Under the pieces are notes generated by a model. That model was not told where the DNA came from. It saw only the letters and a list, made by a program, of their open reading frames with translations, and ran no database searches. A program made the translations under genes and the position numbers. From contig CAWEGB010000007.1 of NCBI GenBank assembly GCA_963808545.1, forward strand, positions 310,001-374,000: 64,000 bases of DNA. Reading direction: 5' to 3'. Positions 40,467 through 49,565 of this stretch are shown one piece after another; positions within the stretch are counted from its first letter, which is position 1, and every line of letters begins with the position of its first letter. Source of the stretch: JACVRW01 sp963808545. Lineage in GTDB: Bacteria; Actinomycetota; Thermoleophilia; Solirubrobacterales; Thermoleophilaceae.

Positions 40467-42716
40467 TCAGGCCGGCACGCCGTCGGACGTCGCCCGCGCG
40501 GCCTCTTCCTCCACCGCGCCGTCCTCGGGCTCGGCCTCCGGCGGCAGCTCACCGCCGCGGTCGGTGCCGGCGATCAGCTCGTCCGGTGCCCGTTCGGCGG
40601 GGATGAAGCCGGACTTCATCCCGAAGTAGACGGCCTGGGGGTGGTGGGCGATGATCGCCACCGTCGACTGCTCGGGCATCACGGCGAAGCCGTCGGACAG
40701 GTACATGCCGACGTCATCGAGCCCTAGCAGGCGCCATACCTTCTCGTGCTCCGACTGGTCGGGGCAAGCGGGGTAGCCCCACGAGTAGCGCCGTCCCTGG
40801 TCGAGGTCGATGCCCAGGCCGCGGCGCGCTTCCGCATGCAGCCACTCGGCGAGGCCCTCGGCCGACTGCACGCCCAGCCCGTGGGTATAGAGCTGCTCGG
40901 CGAACTCGCCGTCGCGCTCCAGCTGGGCCATCAGGTCGGTGACCTCGGGGCCGACGGTCACGCCCTGGAGAGCCACCACGTCGCGCTCGCCGGAGTCGAT
41001 CGGGCGGAAGAAGTCCGACAGGCAGATGCGGTCGTGCTTGGGCTGGCGCGGGAAGCTGAGCCGCTCGACCTCCTGCGAGGGATCGGCCGGGTCGAACACA
41101 ATCAGCTCGTTCCCGTCGGCGTTGCAGGGGAAGTAGCCGAGCTTCGCGCGCGGGCGCAGATAGTCCTGCTCGGCCCACATGCGCTCGAGGCGGGGAGCGA
41201 AGCCCTCCTCCTCGCCGTCACCCTGCACGAGGCGCTCCCACGCCTCGCCCTTCACGCCGCGCCCGCCCCAGTGGAGCTTGAACAGCACGTGGCGGTCCAG
41301 ATAGGGATAGACGTCGTCGAGGTCGACCTCCATCTCGCGCACGCCCCAGAAGGGCGGCTCGGGGATCGGCGTGTCGGTGCGGGCGGCGGAGCGAACCGAG
41401 CTGTCGGTCACGGGCGGCGAGTCGTCGACCACGACGGGCTTCTCGCGCAGCGTCTTGGCCTCCGAGCGCATGCGCTCGATCAGGCCGTCGCGCGCCTCGC
41501 CGTCCACCAGCTGGTCGACCGTGGCCAGCCCGGCGAAGGCGTCCTTGCAGTAGAAGACGCCGGGCTCGTAGACCTCGTCCGACTCCTTGCCCTTCGGGTA
41601 GAGGATGCGGCGCCCGAAGTCGCGGTTGATGGCCGCCCCGCCGATCAGCACGGGGAACTCGTGGCCGCGCTCGTGCAGCTCCTGCACGCAGATCGGCATC
41701 TGCTTGGAGGTGGAGACGAGCAGGGCGGAGAGCCCGATCGCGTCGGCCTCGTGCTCCACCGCCGCGTTGATGATCGTGTCCACCGGCACCTGCTTGCCGA
41801 GGTCGATGACCGTATAGCCGTTGTTGGTGAGGATGGTGTTGACCAAGGACTTGCCGATGTCGTGCACGTCGCCGAACACGGTGGCGATCACCACCTTGCC
41901 CTTGGTGTGTCCCTCCATCCGCTCGAGGTAGTTCTCGAGCTGCGCCACGGCGCGCTTCATCACCTCGGCCGACTGCAGCACGAAGGGCAGGATGAGCTCG
42001 CCGGCACCGAACTTGTCACCCACCTCCTTCATGGCGGGCAGCAGCACCTGGTTGAGCGTCGGGACCGCGCCGATCTTCTCCACGGAGCGGTCGATCCAGT
42101 CCTCCACGCCCTCCTTCTTGCGACGCAGGATGTGGAAGTGCAGCGCCTCCTCGGGCTCCATGCCCTCGGTGGGGTCGGCGCCGCCGTCGTCTGCCTCCTC
42201 GGTCTCGCCCTTCTGCTCGAAGTGGCCGATGAAGCGCTCGAGCGCGTCCTCGCGCCGGTTGAACACCAGATCGTCGGTGATCTCGCGCTCGTTCTCGGAG
42301 ATCTCGTTGTACGGCGTGATGTGGTTCGGGTTGACCATCGCCAGGTCGAGCCCCGCCTCCACGCAGTGGTGGAGGAAGACCGAGTTGAGCACCGCGCGGG
42401 CACCGGGCGACACGCCGAAGGAGACGTTGGACACACCGAGCGAGGTCTTGACCCCGGGCAGCTCCGACTTGAGCAGCTTGATGCCCTCGATCGTGGCCAC
42501 GGCCGAGGGCCGCCACTCTTCGTCACCGGTCGTGAGGGTGAAGGTCAGCGCGTCGAAGATGAGCGCCTCGCGGTCGAGCCCGTGCTCGTCGCAGGCCAGC
42601 TCGACGATGCGCTTGGCCACCTCGAGCTTGCGCTCCGCGGTCTTGGCCATGCCCACCTCGTCGATGGTCAGCGCGATCAGGGCCGCGCCGTGGGCCTTGG
42701 CCAGCGGAGCGACCAC
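40467..42716 (-). CDS. metH: C-terminal two-thirds of MetH as an open frame
   Basis: Continuous frame of up to 749 residues covering the rest of the pterin-binding barrel (LTIDEVGMAKTAERKLEVAK), the cap and cobalamin domain with the base-off motif DVHDIG and ISALLVSTSK-type region, and the S-adenosylmethionine reactivation domain to the end (RYSWGYPACPDQSEHEK). Its first GTG at 42716 is internal to the domain, so it is not a natural start; the sequence continues upstream in this frame to the break near 42770. A short acidic tail follows the reactivation domain. Confidence 0.75.
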   Translation of the reverse strand: MVAPLAKAHGAALIALTIDEVGMAKTAERKLEVAKRIVELACDEHGLDREALIFDALTFTLTTGDEEWRPSAVATIEGIKLLKSELPGVKTSLGVSNVSFGVSPGARAVLNSVFLHHCVEAGLDLAMVNPNHITPYNEISENEREITDDLVFNRREDALERFIGHFEQKGETEEADDGGADPTEGMEPEEALHFHILRRKKEGVEDWIDRSVEKIGAVPTLNQVLLPAMKEVGDKFGAGELILPFVLQSAEVMKRAVAQLENYLERMEGHTKGKVVIATVFGDVHDIGKSLVNTILTNNGYTVIDLGKQVPVDTIINAAVEHEADAIGLSALLVSTSKQMPICVQELHERGHEFPVLIGGAAINRDFGRRILYPKGKESDEVYEPGVFYCKDAFAGLATVDQLVDGEARDGLIERMRSEAKTLREKPVVVDDSPPVTDSSVRSAARTDTPIPEPPFWGVREMEVDLDDVYPYLDRHVLFKLHWGGRGVKGEAWERLVQGDGEEEGFAPRLERMWAEQDYLRPRAKLGYFPCNADGNELIVFDPADPSQEVERLSFPRQPKHDRICLSDFFRPIDSGERDVVALQGVTVGPEVTDLMAQLERDGEFAEQLYTHGLGVQSAEGLAEWLHAEARRGLGIDLDQGRRYSWGYPACPDQSEHEKVWRLLGLDDVGMYLSDGFAVMPEQSTVAIIAHHPQAVYFGMKSGFIPAERAPDELIAGTDRGGELPPEAEPEDGAVEEEAARATSDGVPA

Positions 42717-42768
42717 ATCGAGCTTGTCGCGCCCGGCCTCGAGGTTGACCGAGTTGACGATCGCGCGG

Positions 42769-42771
42769 CCC
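42769..42771. other. Second metH frame break
   Basis: On the metH strand the sequence reads ATCCCCGGGCCGCGCGATC. Removing one G from the GGG restores Ile-Pro-Gly-Arg-Ala-Ile-Val-Asn, the expected methionine synthase sequence before SVNLE. On the plus strand the extra base is one of the three C at 42769-42771. Confidence 0.75.
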
Positions 42772-43118
42772 GGGGATCGCCTCGAGGGCGGCCTGGATCA
42801 CGTCGGGCTCGGTGGAGTCCACCTGTATCGGCGCCGGCTGGGTGAGCGAGATGCGCTTGACCACCTCGCGCATCTGCTCGTCCTCGTCCTGGCGCTCGGT
42901 GAGCGCGACGCAGACGTCGAGGACGTGCGCGCCACCCTCCACCTGGTCTTCGGCGACCTGGACGATGCCGTCGTAGTCGTTGGCCAGCAGCAGCTCCTTG
43001 GCCTTGCGCGAGCCCTGCGAGTTGACCCGCTCGCCCACCAGCGTCGGGCGCGGCTCCTGCACCAGCGGGGTGGCGGTCATCATCGAGGACACGAGCGCCG
43101 CGCGGGTGTCGGGGCGGA

Positions 43119-43121
43119 CCC
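43119..43121. other. First metH frame break
   Basis: On the metH strand the sequence reads GATACCCCGGGTCCG. Removing one G joins VGGRDTP to VRPDTRAALVSSMM. The exact base is less certain than at the second site because this is an inter-domain linker. On the plus strand the extra base is one of the C at 43119-43121. Confidence 0.65.
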
Positions 43122-44066
43122 GGGGTATCGCGGCCGCCGACGCGGTCGACGATCGCCGCGATGTGATCGGGCGTGGTGCCACAGCAGCCACCCACGATCG
43201 AGATGCCGTAGCGCTCCACGAACTCCTGCAGCGTCTTCGCCAGTGGCTCGGGCTCCTCGGGGAATATCGTCTCGCCGTCGGGCCCCTGCAGCGGCAGCCC
43301 CGCGTTGGGGATGCAGTGCACCGGCACCGGGCTGATCTCGCCCAGGTAGCGGATGGCGTCGCGCATGTCCTCGGGCCCGGTCGAGCAGTTGAGCCCGATC
43401 ACGTCCACGTCGAGGGCGGTGAGGGTGGTGAGCACGGCCTGGATGTCCGTGCCGAGCAGCATCTTGCCGCCGTTGGGAAGCAGCGAGACGCTGGTCTGGA
43501 TCGGCAGCGTGCGGCCGGTGAGCTTGAAGGCCTCGCGCGTCCCGAAGATCGCGGCCTTGACCTCGAGGATGTCCTGCGCGGTCTCGATGATGATCAGGTC
43601 GGCGCCGCCCTCCACGAGACCCTGGGCCTGCTCGGTGAACACCTCCACGAGCTCGCGGAAGGTGATCTTGCCGAGGGTCGGATCGTCGGAGGCCGGCAGG
43701 TGGCCGGTGGGACCGATCGACCCGGCCACGAAGCGGGTGTCACCCGCGGCGGCGCGGGCGATCTCGGCGGCGCGGCGGTTGATCTCGAGCGTGTGCTGCT
43801 CCAGCCCCCATTCTTCGAGCTTGAGCCGGCTGCCCTGGAAGGTGTCGGTCTCCAGCACCTCGGCGCCCGCTTCCAGCATCGATTCGTGCACGCCCTGGAT
43901 CACGTCGGGCCGGTTGAGCACGAGCGCCTCGTGGCACTTGCCCGGCAGCCCGCCGTAGTCCTCCTGGGTCAGCTCGAACTGCTCCAGGGTTGCCCCCATG
44001 CCGCCGTCGAAGACGACGACGCGGCTTCTGGTTGCCTCGATGTAGTCGCGCTGCGCCAAGACGTTG

Positions 44067-44072
44067 ATCCTA
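44067..44072 (-). promoter_or_regulatory. -10 hexamer of metH
   Basis: TAGGAT on the metH strand, seven bases before the TTG at 44059. Supports a leaderless transcript and the TTG start. Confidence 0.5.
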
Positions 44073-44074
44073 CC

Positions 44075-44100
44075 AACCTTGACACGATTGTGTGAAGGTT
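44075..44100. promoter_or_regulatory. Candidate operator overlapping the metH promoter
   Basis: A 26-base imperfect palindrome: AACCTTGACAC at 44075-44085 mirrors GTGTGAAGGTT at 44090-44100 with one mismatch in 11 pairs and four central bases. It lies between the expected -35 and -10 of metH, so a bound repressor would block transcription. It is not a cobalamin or SAM riboswitch; no such structure is visible upstream. Confidence 0.5.
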
Positions 44101-44117
44101 GCGTTCTGGTCGCGGCG

Positions 44118-44648
44118 TCAGACGGTGAGGCGCGCGCGGTAGCCGCGGCGGCGGGCAATCGGGCCGAGCACGGCCCCGACCGCCTGGAGCAGCGGCCACG
44201 GCGGGCTCGCCGGCCTCACCTCGTCGCTGAACTCGGGAACCATCACGGCGAGCTGCAGCGGGCGCGGCATCCCCTTGTCGTCGAGCTCGTCCTTCTGCGC
44301 GAGTGCGAACAGGGTCTCGAAGAAGGAGGCGATGTCGAGGGCCGGCCGGAAGTACTGCACCGACGACGCCTCTTCGGTGGTCTCGTTCCAGAAGCGGTGC
44401 GGGGTGCCGGGCGGCACCGGGATCGTGTCACCGGGGCCGAGCTCACGGCGCTTGCCCGCGACCTCGAAGACGAGCGACCCCGACACGACCTCCGCCCCGC
44501 TCTCCTGCTTGGGGTGCACGTGGAGAGGCTCGCGCTCGGTGCCCGGCGGGTGCACCGAAACGATGCGCAGCAGCTCGGGCCGGAGCTCGGCGAAGGTCAT
44601 GCGCTGCCCCGTGCGGGGATTGAAGATCTGCTGACCCTCGAACGCCAT
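44118..44648 (-). CDS. Cupin-domain protein
   Basis: 176 residues with a single conserved cupin barrel. Motif 1 is represented by PLHVHPKQESGAEVVSG and motif 2 by GDTIPVPPGTPHRFWN, giving His/His/Glu/His-type metal ligands. A C-terminal ~70-residue part (ASFFETLFALAQKDELDDKG) resembles the tail of quercetinase-like cupins of actinobacteria and ends with a hydrophobic helix. Function unknown. ATG at 44648 has TAGCCT six bases upstream. It ends 17 bp from the metH promoter palindrome. Confidence 0.85.
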   Translation of the reverse strand: MAFEGQQIFNPRTGQRMTFAELRPELLRIVSVHPPGTEREPLHVHPKQESGAEVVSGSLVFEVAGKRRELGPGDTIPVPPGTPHRFWNETTEEASSVQYFRPALDIASFFETLFALAQKDELDDKGMPRPLQLAVMVPEFSDEVRPASPPWPLLQAVGAVLGPIARRRGYRARLTV

Positions 44649-44666
44649 CTGCCCAGGCTAACCGCA

Positions 44667-44746
44667 CGCCGGCGAAGGCAAACGCTCGCGCGCACCGCGC
44701 GCTCGCCGGCGAAGGCAAACGCTCGCGCGCACCGCGCGCTCGCCGG
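44667..44746. repeat. 37-bp tandem repeat, about 2.2 copies
   Basis: Two identical 37-base units at 44667-44703 and 44704-44740, then the first six bases of a third at 44741-44746. Each unit contains the hairpin GCGCGC-ACC-GCGCGC. It fills the spacer between the divergent cupin and SDR genes and reaches to within 15 bases of the SDR start, so copy number could change expression of either. Confidence 0.9.
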
Positions 44747-44760
44747 TTAAGCTGCCGCGC

Positions 44761-45440
44761 GTGCCGGTCGCCCTCGTCACGGGAGCCAATCGCGGGATCG
44801 GCCGCGAGACGGCCCGGCAGCTGGCCGAGCGCGGCTACGACGTGATCCTGAGCGCCCGCGACGAGAGCAGGGCGCGCGAGGCGGCCGAGGCCGTGGGTGC
44901 GACACCGCTCGAGCTGGACGTCTCCGACCCCGACTCGATCGAGCGCGCGGCGACGGCCGTTCGGGAGCAGCCCGGAGCGCTCGACGTGCTCGTCAACAAC
45001 GCCGGCGTGGGCACGGACTGGGGCGTGGCCGGCGCCGAGCCGGACTTCGGCGCCATCCAGAGGGCTCTGGACACCAACTTCTTCGGGGCCTACCGGCTGA
45101 CCGTGGCCCTGCTGCCGTTGCTGCGCGAGTCGGAGCACCCGCGCATCGTCAACGTCTCGAGCGGCATGGGCGGCATCGCGGAGATGGGCGGCTGGTCGCC
45201 GGGCTACCGCGTCTCGAAGGCCGCGCTCAACGCCATGACCCGGATCCTCTCGGCCGAGCTGGGTGATGCGGGCATCAAAATCAACTCGGCCTGCCCGGGC
45301 TTCGTCAACACCGACATGGGTGGTCAGTTCGGGGCCAAGAAGCCGGTGGAGGACGGCGCGGCGGGCATCGTCTGGCTGGCCACGCTCCCGGACGACGGTC
45401 CCACCGGCGGGTTCTTCCGCGACGGCAAGCCGGTCGCGTT

Positions 45441-45444
<4 letters not shown>
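44761..45444 (+). CDS. Short-chain dehydrogenase/reductase (CBR1-like SDR)
   Basis: 227 residues from GTG. Classical SDR: TGANRGIGRETARQL, NNAGVG near residue 79, catalytic Ser in VNVSSGMGG, and YRVSKAALN (Tyr-x3-Lys) near 150. The PGFVNTDMGG segment is typical of carbonyl-reductase-like SDRs that use NADPH. Substrate unknown. Its TAG stop is shared in the palindrome CTAG with the convergent galactokinase. The GTG follows TTAAGC by eight bases and the tandem repeat immediately upstream. Confidence 0.9.
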
Positions 45445-46493
<1,049 letters not shown>

Positions 46494-46508
46494 GGGAGCT
46501 GGGCCGGG

Positions 46509-48845
46509 CTAGACCTCGGCCTCCGCCGGCTCGCGCCGGCGGCGGCTCGGGCCGCGCAGCTCCACCGGCGCGGCGTGCAGCGCGCGCAGACGCAGGTCCT
46601 TCCACGTCATCCCCTCGCGGACCAGGGCCGGCATGCCCATCGCGAGCGCGGTGGCGATCTCCACCGCCTGCAGGATGATCCCGTAGGCGAAGGCGTCGGT
46701 CTTGCTCACGCCGTAGGCCGACAGCACGGCCACGCAGGCGGCCTGGAACACGCCGAGGTTGGACGGGGTGACCGGCAGGGCCGCGGTCACGTTGACCGCG
46801 AACAGGACGGCGGCGGCGGCGCCGAGCCCGGCGCGCTCGTCCAGCCCGAGGGCGACCAGCAGGACGTAACAGGTGAGCCACTGGATGGCCCAGGCGCTGA
46901 GCTGCATGATCGCCGCCCAGCCGCCCAGACGTGGGTGACGAAACACCTCGAGCCCGCGGCGCACCTGGAGCATGGCCCGGCGCGCGGCGGCCGCCGCCTG
47001 CTGGACGCGCTGAAAGCGGCTGGGCGATCCCTTACGCAAGATCCAGGGGGCCGACAGCACGAGCGCAAGCACCACTACGGGCGCGATGGTGGCGATCATC
47101 AGTGCGTCCTCATTGCCCTGGAAGAGACCGACGGTGGCGAACATCACCGAGCCGAGCACCACCAGCGCGAGGATGTTCAAGAGGGTCTGCGAGACCATGG
47201 TGCCCAGCACCACCGGGAAGCGGTCGCGCACCCGGCCTACGCGCCGCGACAGGATCAGCGCGCGCGAGGGCTCGCCGAGCCGGGCCGGCAGCGTGGCCGA
47301 CATGAGCACGCCGATCATGGTGGCGCGGGCGGTGTCGCGCCGGCGCACGCGAGTGCCCGGCAGAGCCGCCTCGAGGATGGCGTGCCAGGCCTCGGCCCGC
47401 AGCAGCATCGACGCGCACATCAGCGCGAAGCCGACCAGCACCCATACCGGCGTGGCGGCCAGCAGGGCGCGGCCGATCGACTCGATGCCGAGCCGGTCGA
47501 GGGCCAGCGCGGTCAGCCCGATGCCCGCCACGGCGCCGGTGCCCACGAGAATGCGCCGCGCGGTGCGAGCCGCGCGGCGGCGCCCGGCCGACGGCTCCTT
47601 CGGCTCGAGCGACGGCAGGCGCCGCGGCGGCACCCGCGCCCCGGGCTCGGTGGGCGCGACACCCACCTGCTGGGCCAGACGCATCCTGCGGGTCTCGGGC
47701 CGCGGAATCTCGATGGCCTCGGCGTAGACCTCGGTGACCTCCTCGGCCACGCGCGACCAGGCGAAGCGCCCGGCGCGCTCTCGCGCTGCCGCTGACATCT
47801 CCGTACGGCGCTCGGGGTCGAGGGCGAGCGCGCGCACGGCCTCGCCCAGCTCCACGGCGTCGCCCACGGGCACCAGCAGTCCGTCGGTGCCGTGCCGCAC
47901 CACGTCGCGGTAACCGGCGATGTCGGACGCCACCACCGGCGTGGACGACGCGAACGCCTCGGTGAGCACCATGCCGAAGCTCTCGCCGCCCAGGGACGGG
48001 GCGCACAGGAGGTCGGCCTCGCCCAGCAGTCGCCACTTCTGCTCGTCGTCGACCCGACCGGCCACGTCCACGCCGTCGGGCTCGAGCAGCAGCGGGGCCA
48101 CCTCCTCGGCCGTGGCGCCGGCGATGGTCAGGCGGGCCTTGACGCCGGCCCCGCGCAGTGCCTCGAAGGCGCGCAGCAGCACGGGAAGGCCCTTGCGCTC
48201 CTCGGCCCGGCCGACGAACAGCAGACGCAGCTCGTCGTGCGGACGCGAGAGGTCGGGAAGTGCCGCGGCCAGGTCCACCCCGTTGGGCACGATCCGGTAG
48301 CGCCCGCCATAGAAGCGCTGTGCGGTCCAGCGGGCGGCCTCGGAGACGGCGATGCGCGAGCTGAGCTTGGCGTACAGCCGGCGGGCTCCTCCGATGTGCG
48401 CGGCGATGTTGTTCGCCACGAAGCTCGTTGAATAGGTGTGGAAGGTGGCGACCGTGGGCGCTCGGGCGACCTCGGCCGCATACCAGGACACCAACGGAGC
48501 GTTGGGCTCGTGGACGTGGACGACGTCGTAGGCCCCGGTGCGCAGCTCGCGGCCCAGCTTGGCCACGGAATCGGGAAACACGGCCAGGTTCGACACGGCG
48601 CCGTTCATGGGCAGGCCGAGGGTGCGGCCGAGGGGGATCACGTGATCGGGGAGGGGCCTGGCCTGCGGGCGGGTACCGCGGTGGGTTACACGGGCCCGGC
48701 GGTCGTCGGGGTCGTACGGCGCCAGGAGCCTGACCTCGTGGCCCTGCTCCAGGAGCTCTTCGGAGAGAGCCTCCACATGGCGCCCGACGCCGCCGGGGTA
48801 CGTGTACGAGTAGGGCGACACTAGGGCTACGCGCACGCGGCCCAT
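46509..48845 (-). CDS. GT4 glycosyltransferase fused to LPG-synthase/flippase-like membrane domain
   Basis: 778 residues from ATG 48845 (a longer start at 48866 adds seven). Residues ~1-385 are a GT-B glycosyltransferase of the PimA type: VSPYSYTYPGGVGRHVEALS at the N-terminus, HVHEPNAPLVSWY, GRAEERKGLPVLLRAFE and the sugar-nucleotide EXE-like GGESFGMVLTEAFA. A charged linker leads to ~eight helices (about 430-740) of the lysylphosphatidylglycerol synthase membrane/UPF0104 family (LLRAEAWHAILEAALPG, PARLGEPSRALILSRRVG, LPVTPSNLGVFQAACVA). One protein may glycosylate a lipid and translocate or retain it. Divergent from hemQ. Confidence 0.87.
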   Translation of the reverse strand: MGRVRVALVSPYSYTYPGGVGRHVEALSEELLEQGHEVRLLAPYDPDDRRARVTHRGTRPQARPLPDHVIPLGRTLGLPMNGAVSNLAVFPDSVAKLGRELRTGAYDVVHVHEPNAPLVSWYAAEVARAPTVATFHTYSTSFVANNIAAHIGGARRLYAKLSSRIAVSEAARWTAQRFYGGRYRIVPNGVDLAAALPDLSRPHDELRLLFVGRAEERKGLPVLLRAFEALRGAGVKARLTIAGATAEEVAPLLLEPDGVDVAGRVDDEQKWRLLGEADLLCAPSLGGESFGMVLTEAFASSTPVVASDIAGYRDVVRHGTDGLLVPVGDAVELGEAVRALALDPERRTEMSAAARERAGRFAWSRVAEEVTEVYAEAIEIPRPETRRMRLAQQVGVAPTEPGARVPPRRLPSLEPKEPSAGRRRAARTARRILVGTGAVAGIGLTALALDRLGIESIGRALLAATPVWVLVGFALMCASMLLRAEAWHAILEAALPGTRVRRRDTARATMIGVLMSATLPARLGEPSRALILSRRVGRVRDRFPVVLGTMVSQTLLNILALVVLGSVMFATVGLFQGNEDALMIATIAPVVVLALVLSAPWILRKGSPSRFQRVQQAAAAARRAMLQVRRGLEVFRHPRLGGWAAIMQLSAWAIQWLTCYVLLVALGLDERAGLGAAAAVLFAVNVTAALPVTPSNLGVFQAACVAVLSAYGVSKTDAFAYGIILQAVEIATALAMGMPALVREGMTWKDLRLRALHAAPVELRGPSRRRREPAEAEV

Positions 48846-48866
48846 GGTATCGGCCACACTTGACAT

Positions 48867-49565
48867 GTGAGCGACGTTCGCAACTTCGTCAAATACACCT
48901 TCTTCAAGCTCGATCCGGCCTGGCGGCGCCGCTCGTCCGAGGAGCGAGCAGCGGACAAGCGCGAATTTGCGGCCGCCTGCCGGGAATTCGCGGAGCAGGG
49001 CTACCTGCGGGCGTATTCGCTCGTGGGCACGCGGGGCGACTGCGATCTGATGATCCGGGCGATCTCACCTGCGCTCGAGCCGATTCACGAGCTTCACGTG
49101 CTCCTCAACCAGAGCGGGCTGATGCGCTGGGCCGAGGTGCCGCATTCCTACCTGGCCATGACCAAGGAGTCGCCCTACTCCGACGAGCCCGACCGGCCAC
49201 TCGAGCCGCGTCCGGGCGCCGACTCCCGCTACCTGATCGTCTACCCCATGTGGAAGAAGCGGGAGTGGTACGGGCTGGCGCCCGAGGAGCGCATGCGGGT
49301 GATGCGCGATCACATCGCGGTGGCCCGTGGCTTCACCGGCATCGAGACCAACACGGCCTATTCGTTCGGACTCGACGACCAGGAGTTCGTAGTGGCCTTC
49401 GACCTCGACGATCCGGCCGAGTTCCTCGATTTGGTCCAGGCGCTGCGGGCCACGGAGTCGAGCGCCTACACCGAGTCGGAGACCCCGATCTTCACCTGTA
49501 TCTCGAGCTCGCTCGAGAGGGCCCTCGACGCCCTCGACGGTGAGGCCGCCCGCGCTCTGGCCTAG
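48867..49565 (+). CDS. chdC: Coproheme decarboxylase (chlorite dismutase family, HemQ/ChdC)
   Basis: 232 residues. Converts coproheme III to heme b in the coproporphyrin-dependent pathway of Gram-positive bacteria. Family blocks are NFVKYTFFKLDPAWRR, the YPMWKKREWYGLAPEERM motif holding the catalytic Tyr, RDHIAVARGFTGIETNTAY with the heme-proximal His, and QEFVVAFDLDDPAEFLDLVQ. It lacks the chlorite-degrading distal Arg pattern, as expected of HemQ. GTG at 48867 is only 21 bp from the divergent glycosyltransferase. The stop shares CTAG with the convergent PLC-like gene. Confidence 0.92.
   Translation: MSDVRNFVKYTFFKLDPAWRRRSSEERAADKREFAAACREFAEQGYLRAYSLVGTRGDCDLMIRAISPALEPIHELHVLLNQSGLMRWAEVPHSYLAMTKESPYSDEPDRPLEPRPGADSRYLIVYPMWKKREWYGLAPEERMRVMRDHIAVARGFTGIETNTAYSFGLDDQEFVVAFDLDDPAEFLDLVQALRATESSAYTESETPIFTCISSSLERALDALDGEAARALA

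Larger units (their letters stand above)
40467..44059 (-). pseudogene. metH: Cobalamin-dependent methionine synthase MetH, interrupted by two +1 frame breaks
   Basis: Transfers methyl from 5-methyltetrahydrofolate to homocysteine via cobalamin. The reading passes through three frames: 44059 to ~43120 (homocysteine domain, with zinc Cys in GLNCSTGPEDM and GGCCGTTPDH), ~43120 to ~42770 (start of the pterin domain, with VGERVNSQGSRKAKELL), and ~42770 to 40467. Removing one base at each break gives one 1196-residue protein of normal length with no gap. The TTG at 44059 is supported by TAGGAT seven bases upstream. Both breaks lie in the motif CCCCGGG on this strand. This may be sequence error, a decayed gene, or recoding; intact downstream sequence and a family-like protein argue against old decay. 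Confidence 0.85.

Noticed and set aside
44060..44117. Cobalamin riboswitch upstream of metH
   Set aside because: Only ~58 bases separate metH from the cupin stop and the message looks leaderless, so there is no room for a riboswitch.
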